Below are positions 5,972 through 8,664 of a stretch of 8,664 bases of DNA, one piece after another; position 1 is the stretch's first letter, and each line of letters starts with the position of its first letter. The notes beneath the pieces are model-generated. The model was not told the DNA's origin and made no database searches. It saw only the letters and a program-made list of their open reading frames with translations. Origin of the DNA: Ferruginibacter sp. (GTDB taxonomy: Bacteria > Bacteroidota > Bacteroidia > Chitinophagales > Chitinophagaceae); NCBI GenBank assembly GCA_025362765.1, contig JANYFI010000127.1, forward strand, positions 1 through 8,664. The letters are read 5' to 3'. The translations under genes and the position numbers were made by a program.

Positions 5972-7127
5972 GATGTCGTTTAAATTCTTTTGATCTGTCA
6001 AATAAATAGCGGTAAGTAGTTAGTTTACGGCTTTGAAAAACTTCTCCCAGGCCCTGTGCAATATTGACCATTTTCGGGTTAAAGTCGCCGATCCACTGCA
6101 TTTCATATTCTGTGTAAGGCAGCGAGGCTGTTTGAATTATTTTAGCGGATTCCACTACAATATAGGCATCAATACCCTGGCCCTGCCACTCAGGAACCAC
6201 ACCAAAAACAATCCCGCAGAACTTTTTATTTGGCCTGAATTGTTTGCACCACAAAAATTGTAATTTTTGCAGCACACCAAATTTTCCATTGAGGTATTTA
6301 AACCATTGATTTAAATCCGGCAGGTTTACAAATATGGCAATGGGCTCATTTTTGTGGTAGGCAAACCAAATGATTTTTTCATCCATCACCGGTTTCATTT
6401 TGTTGAATAACAGTACTACCTGTTCCCTGGCCATTTGCTTTAATCCACCATGCCCTGCCCATGCTTTGTTGTACACGGTGGTAAAGTCCGCGGCATATCT
6501 CTCAATCTGTTTTTTATCAATGTGGCTGGCGGTAAAATCAGGATTTGTTCCAAAACGGGCATGTCGTTCAAACATTTTATCTCCCAGCGAATCTTGTGGA
6601 TGCATACCAAAGCAAAGCTGGTTGAAAAAAAGCTGAAATCCATAATTTTCAAATAGCTGCCGGTAATAAGGGGGGTTATAATTCATGCAATACATTGGCT
6701 CTGTAAATCCTTCCGTAACCAGGCCCCACCACCGGTCCCGCTCACCAAAATTGATGGGGCCGTCCATTGCTTCCATTCCTTTTTGCATCAGCCAGCGTTT
6801 GGCATTGTCTAATAACAGATCAGCAGCTTCCTGCCGGTTAATGCATTCAAAAAAGCCAATGCCGCCAACCGGAACATCGTCGCCTTTATTTTTATATTTT
6901 TTATTGATGAATGCGGCGATACGGCCAATAAGACCGCCATTTTCATCTTTTAAAATCCAGCGCTCAGCTTCACCAAAACGAAAGGCTTTATTTTTTTTTA
7001 CATCAAAAACTTCTTCAATATCCTTATTCAGCGGTCGAATCCAGTTAGCATCGTTTTTATACAATAGTGCGGCCACCTGCAAAAATTCTTTGGCAGCTTG
7101 GGAATTATTAACGGGAATTAATTGCAT
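5961..7127 (-). CDS. GNAT-like N-acyltransferase of unknown substrate
   Basis: The 388-residue product (from the ATG at 7127-7125) belongs to a large conserved but uncharacterised acyl-CoA N-acyltransferase-fold group. The N-terminal half includes LYKNDANWIRPLNKDIEEVF, then MDGPINFGERDRWWGLVTEG and YYRQLFENYGF, which recur in YghO-like proteins. The C-terminal GNAT core shows a beta-strand, the CoA-binding loop VVPEWQGQGID (Q315-G318 in this numbering) and then IGDFNPKMVNIAQGLG, typical of the family's last part. No signal peptide or membrane segment is seen. The frame stays open to a TTG at 7148, but that codon lies inside a -7 promoter-like element, so the ATG is preferred. The EEP gene ends 63 nt upstream and dnaX starts 66 nt downstream. 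The coding strand also holds an A9 run (6991-6999). The acyl acceptor cannot be inferred. Confidence 0.8.
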   Translation of the reverse strand: MQLIPVNNSQAAKEFLQVAALLYKNDANWIRPLNKDIEEVFDVKKNKAFRFGEAERWILKDENGGLIGRIAAFINKKYKNKGDDVPVGGIGFFECINRQEAADLLLDNAKRWLMQKGMEAMDGPINFGERDRWWGLVTEGFTEPMYCMNYNPPYYRQLFENYGFQLFFNQLCFGMHPQDSLGDKMFERHARFGTNPDFTASHIDKKQIERYAADFTTVYNKAWAGHGGLKQMAREQVVLLFNKMKPVMDEKIIWFAYHKNEPIAIFVNLPDLNQWFKYLNGKFGVLQKLQFLWCKQFRPNKKFCGIVFGVVPEWQGQGIDAYIVVESAKIIQTASLPYTEYEMQWIGDFNPKMVNIAQGLGEVFQSRKLTTYRYLFDRSKEFKRHPML

Positions 7128-7145
7128 AGATATTTTATGAAGATG

Positions 7146-7153
7146 CAAATGTA
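7146..7153 (-). promoter_or_regulatory. -7-type element TACATTTG before the GNAT-like gene
   Basis: The minus strand reads TACATTTG, an exact match to TAnnTTTG, ending 18 nt before the ATG at 7127. Transcription would begin roughly 12 nt before that ATG. No TTTG is present at the -33 position. The upstream EEP gene also reads toward it, so this would be an internal promoter. It helps decide the start, because the alternative TTG codon (7148-7146) is part of the element. Confidence 0.4.
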
Positions 7154-7190
7154 GTTAAGGTGATGCACACTTTTATCCGGTACGGGGATG

Positions 7191-8303
7191 CTAAATACTC
7201 ATATCGGCCATAATGCCATAATGGTCTGACCAGGGAACGGTGAGCCGGTGGAACTGGTTAATGCTGTATTTTTTATCTGCGAAAATATAGTCGATCCGGA
7301 GGGTGGGCGAAATAAATCTAAACGTTCGGCCAACGCCAGCTCCTTTTTGTAAAAACGCATCCTGCAGATTATCTTTTATGGTAAAATACGTATATGAATT
7401 GGGTACGTCATTAAAGTCGCCACAAAGAATGGCAGGATAAGGGCTTTTTTGCACAAAATCGTGCACTATATCTGCCTGGTTTCCACGGAACCTGTAGCCC
7501 TTTTTTAATTTACCAACGATTGTTGCAGCATCCTTCAAGCCACTTTTTTCACGGCGTTTTATCTTGTCAAGACTTTCATATTCTTCAGTGCCAAATCTTA
7601 CCGACTGAAGATGCACCGTAAAAACTCTTACGGTTTGGTGGTTAACTTTTACATCGGCAAAAATCATTTGTTGTACTGACACCTCGTCGCCAAAATCATA
7701 CATTCCTGTATTGGTAATAGGATATTTTGAAAAAATAGCCATTCCCATTTCAGTATATTTTTTTTCACTATAGCTTGGCAGGTAGTAGTGATATGGGTAA
7801 CCCATTTTTACGATTTCATCAATAGTGGGGTCAAATAATTCAAGGTTTCTCGTCTCCATAAATTCCTGAAAACACAATATGTCTGCATTATATTTTTTTA
7901 CTTCGGCCATCATCAGCGGCCGATCGCTAGTGCCTCCTTTTTTGGCTTTGTTTAATTCATCCCAGCTGGAAACATTCCAGGATAGCACCCGCAGATTACC
8001 CGCAACTTTTGCTGCTGTAAACGGTTGAAAAAAATGTAGGGCAAAGGCAACTTTTATCTGCTGAAAGCTCACCAATAAAGCAATGAACGAAATGAGCATG
8101 CGCTTTGATTTTGCGATAAGCCAGCCAAAGAAAAAAATGACAACTGCCACAAATAACAAAGGAAACAACAGACCCAATATGCTGATAAACCAGAACCTGC
8201 CTGGATTGATAAACGGAACAAGGCAGCTGAACAGGTAAATAAAAACTATTAAAAAGTTCAGCAGTAAAAAAAATCTGCCGGTTATTTTTTTTGAAAAAGA
8301 CAA
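7191..8303 (-). CDS. Membrane-anchored endonuclease/exonuclease/phosphatase (EEP) family protein
   Basis: The 370-residue protein has three hydrophobic segments (about 11-31, 39-63, 69-85), followed by an EEP hydrolase domain from about residue 104. The metal-dependent active-site set is complete: LSWNVSS (N110), LCFQEF (E147), FTVHLQS, CGDFND (D296, N298), RIDYIF (D338) and SDHYGI (D360, H361). The fold is shared by DNase I, AP endonucleases, sphingomyelinases and inositol phosphatases, so the substrate (nucleic acid, lipid or phosphoester) is open. The membrane-anchored layout is common in Bacteroidota. The start is TTG (8303-8301): an in-frame TAG lies seven codons upstream with no ATG or GTG between, and the next Met is residue 69, which would remove two membrane segments. 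It is divergent from atpD, and the GNAT-like gene follows by 63 nt. Confidence 0.88.
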   Translation of the reverse strand: MSFSKKITGRFFLLLNFLIVFIYLFSCLVPFINPGRFWFISILGLLFPLLFVAVVIFFFGWLIAKSKRMLISFIALLVSFQQIKVAFALHFFQPFTAAKVAGNLRVLSWNVSSWDELNKAKKGGTSDRPLMMAEVKKYNADILCFQEFMETRNLELFDPTIDEIVKMGYPYHYYLPSYSEKKYTEMGMAIFSKYPITNTGMYDFGDEVSVQQMIFADVKVNHQTVRVFTVHLQSVRFGTEEYESLDKIKRREKSGLKDAATIVGKLKKGYRFRGNQADIVHDFVQKSPYPAILCGDFNDVPNSYTYFTIKDNLQDAFLQKGAGVGRTFRFISPTLRIDYIFADKKYSINQFHRLTVPWSDHYGIMADMSI

Positions 8304-8334
8304 TGGAAATACTTTTTTAAGCTAACGAATTGGC

Positions 8335-8342
8335 CGAAGGTA
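8335..8342 (-). promoter_or_regulatory. Possible -7 element TACCTTCG for the EEP gene
   Basis: The minus strand reads TACCTTCG, one mismatch from TAnnTTTG, ending 31 nt before the TTG start. That is a reasonable distance for a short leader. No -33 TTTG is present at 19-21 nt. This is a weak call. Confidence 0.25.
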
Positions 8343-8400
8343 TATTTTATAGACGATTTTTAAATATAATAAATCCCGCATTTCCGAAATATTCGACCAT

Positions 8401-8440
8401 TGTTCCGGTTATTCATATGCTAATATTAAAATAAGGAACA
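8401..8440. repeat. Imperfect inverted repeat in the EEP/atpD divergent gap
   Basis: TGTTCC (8401-8406) pairs with GGAACA (8435-8440). After a 2-nt bulge, TTATT (8409-8413) pairs with AATAA (8430-8434), making 11 bp around a 16-nt loop that holds a further ATAT/ATAT pairing. It sits about 90 bp upstream of the atpD -7 element. No T run follows, so it is not an evident terminator. It could be an operator dyad or DNA structure; function unknown. Confidence 0.4.
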
Positions 8441-8506
8441 CTTACTAGATGAATATTTATTCAAAAACAGACAATTTAAACCAGTTGCAAAATATTGATT
8501 GTTGAA

Positions 8507-8538
8507 TTTCAAAAATTACTTTGCAACCCTTACCTTTG
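8507..8538 (+). promoter_or_regulatory. Candidate Bacteroidota promoter of atpD (-7 TACCTTTG)
   Basis: TACCTTTG (8531-8538) matches TAnnTTTG exactly. TTTC (8507-8510), three of four bases of the -33 TTTG, lies 20 nt upstream. The predicted start near 8545 leaves a leader of about 33 nt before the atpD ATG. The rest of the 274-bp gap (8304-8577) holds the dyad at 8401-8440, two short palindromes (8385-8395 and 8450-8463) and no convincing gene. Confidence 0.6.
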
Positions 8539-8577
8539 CGCTCTAAAAAAACACCTCATTACAATAAAATTAGATTT

Positions 8578-8664
8578 ATGGCCAATACAGGTAAGGTAAA
8601 ATCGATCATTGGTGCCGTTGTTGACGTACAGTTTGACAGTGACAGCAAGCTTCCTGAAATATTA
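8578..8664 (+). CDS. atpD: F1 ATP synthase subunit beta, N-terminal part only
   Basis: The ATG at 8578 opens 29 codons that run off the right edge. The peptide begins MANTGKVKSIIGAVVDVQFD, followed by SDSKLPEIL. This is the N-terminal beta-barrel of the catalytic beta subunit, where GKVxxIIGAVVDVQF is the usual opening. Beta carries the catalytic nucleotide sites of F1 on the cytoplasmic face of the membrane; those motifs lie beyond the window. It is the only plus-strand gene here and has its own promoter. In Bacteroidota, atpD is often found in a short atpD-atpC unit apart from the other ATP synthase genes, and the absence of atpG just upstream fits that. Confidence 0.93.
   Translation, partial: MANTGKVKSIIGAVVDVQFDSDSKLPEIL

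Noticed and set aside
6685..7140. A 151-codon plus-strand open frame opposite the GNAT-like gene
   Set aside because: The opposite strand encodes a conserved family across the whole stretch, and the plus-strand product shows no domain or start signal.
7128..7148. TTG start of the GNAT-like gene adding seven residues
   Set aside because: The TTG is part of the TACATTTG promoter element, and the ATG at 7127 gives a natural N-terminus.
7184..7198. Possible small hairpin (ATCC/GGAT) after the EEP gene
   Set aside because: The stem is only 4 bp with no T tract, which is below what would support a terminator call.
8449..8505. An 18-codon plus-strand mini-ORF upstream of atpD
   Set aside because: It is too short to judge, overlaps the dyad region, and ends before the predicted atpD promoter, so it would not be on the atpD leader.

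Overview
The window looks like chromosomal core DNA from a member of the Bacteroidota, most likely the Chitinophagaceae or a close relative. Three things point there: moderate-to-low GC with A/T-rich gaps, genes without clear Shine-Dalgarno sequences, and TAnnTTTG-type -7 promoter elements. The gene families fit too: a GbsR-like regulator, a membrane-anchored EEP-fold protein, a pyruvate dehydrogenase E2 with two lipoyl domains, and atpD at the head of its own unit. The taxon is inferred from style and not proven.

Layout: seven complete or partial genes in a row are on the minus strand, and one partial gene at the right edge is on the plus strand. Minus-strand transcription runs from right to left. 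It starts with a membrane-anchored endonuclease/exonuclease/phosphatase-fold protein (7191-8303, TTG start) and a GNAT-like acyltransferase (5961-7127). Next come dnaX, encoding the DNA polymerase III clamp-loader subunit (4083-5894), and the pyruvate dehydrogenase E2 gene (2370-4004), which ends in a strong intrinsic terminator (2317-2349). A second unit then begins at a textbook Bacteroidota promoter: a GbsR/MarR-type regulator (1745-2251), a TIGR01777-type epimerase (686-1576), a DCC/DUF393 thiol-disulfide protein (241-639) and a CoA-binding Rossmann protein that runs off the left edge (1-225). At the right edge, atpD (F1 ATPase beta) starts at 8578, divergent from the EEP gene across a 274-bp gap that carries a promoter and a dyad.

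How the genes relate: dnaX, pdhC and atpD are housekeeping genes for replication, acetyl-CoA formation and ATP synthesis. E2 stands alone, with no E1 or E3 gene beside it. The four left-hand genes look like one regulator-led accessory unit, probably redox-related, of unknown exact role.

No mobile element, CRISPR array, tRNA or rRNA was seen. The most interesting signal is an uninterrupted A9 run in the dnaX coding strand, just after the clamp-loader domains. Stops follow at once in both alternative frames, which is the layout expected for a slippage-made short gamma form. A second theme is promoter-like -7 elements only 4-6 nt from several start codons, suggesting leaderless mRNAs.
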